Assembly (NCBI GenBank): GCA_021414045.1
Contig: JAIOPF010000200.1
Location: 1-5,516, forward strand
DNA: 5,516 nucleotides
From: Deltaproteobacteria bacterium
GTDB lineage: Bacteria > UBA10199 > DSSB01
Direction of reading: 5' to 3'
Part shown: piece by piece, positions 5,420 through 5,516 of the stretch
Layout of the letters: each line of letters starts with the position of its first letter
Numbering within the stretch: the first letter of the stretch is position 1
Translations under genes and position numbers: made by a program
The notes under the pieces: generated by a model
What the model was told of the DNA's origin: nothing
Seen by the model: only the letters and a program-made list of their open reading frames with translations
Database searches by the model: none

Positions 5420-5516
5420 TTACAGCCGTTCGTGGAAGGGGGTCTTGAGCACCCCGTCGGAGGATTGGCTGAGAAAGAATTTATAGAGAGGGGTGACTTT
5501 TTTATTGTCGGACAAA
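5420..5516 (-). CDS. C-terminal end of an unidentified gene, partial
   Basis: On the minus strand a frame is open from the window edge to a TAA at 5422-5420, giving 31 residues that end in KTPFHERL; an earlier stretch reads PLYKFFLSQSSDG. The stop is 8 nt from the next start, as expected for an operon neighbour, which is the main reason to call it coding. One other minus-strand frame is also open over this short stretch, so the evidence is modest. Too little is present to name the protein. Confidence 0.55.
   Translation of the reverse strand, partial: LSDNKKVTPLYKFFLSQSSDGVLKTPFHERL

Overview
This is a moderately GC-rich bacterial chromosomal window with ordinary cellular genes: closely packed operons, GTG as well as ATG starts, and strong Shine-Dalgarno sites in places. 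I see no insertion sequence, phage gene, tRNA, rRNA or CRISPR array. An ECF sigma/zinc-finger anti-sigma pair with a membrane-spanning anti-sigma, an HU protein with a conserved GRNPxTGExIKIPA arm, and a TalC-type transaldolase fit a Gram-negative bacterium, possibly of a deltaproteobacterial-like or candidate lineage. That placement is a guess from protein style only.

Layout. (1) Positions 1-886 (+): the 3' part of a gene joining an adenylate-kinase/dephospho-CoA-kinase-like P-loop domain (its Walker A lies off the left edge) to a zinc dCMP deaminase domain. (2) Positions 893-3248 (-): an uncharacterised 170-residue protein, then a sigma/anti-sigma pair overlapping by four bases (GTGA). The sigma gene has a plausible ECF-type promoter of its own (GAAACC-N16-CGTC), suggesting autoregulation. 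(3) Positions 3249-3516: a 268-bp divergent intergenic region holding an AT-rich block with five helically phased A/T tracts and two hairpins with the same GGTTTT/AAAACC arms, just upstream of a candidate HU promoter. (4) Positions 3517-3866 (+): HU gene and a textbook intrinsic terminator with a GCAA tetraloop. (5) Positions 3942-5516 (-): a probable operon of a partial unidentified gene, a small membrane-anchored zinc-ribbon protein, transaldolase (ATGA overlap) and a Cys-rich single-pass membrane protein.

How the genes work together: the sigma/anti-sigma pair should form an envelope-signal-responsive switch. The deaminase would supply dUMP for dTMP synthesis, or possibly act on nucleotide pools in defence. 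Transaldolase belongs to the pentose phosphate pathway and HU to nucleoid structure. No new multi-gene system is demonstrable here. The most notable points are the kinase-like/deaminase fusion, the curved-DNA/hairpin block before HU, and the candidate ECF autoregulatory promoter.
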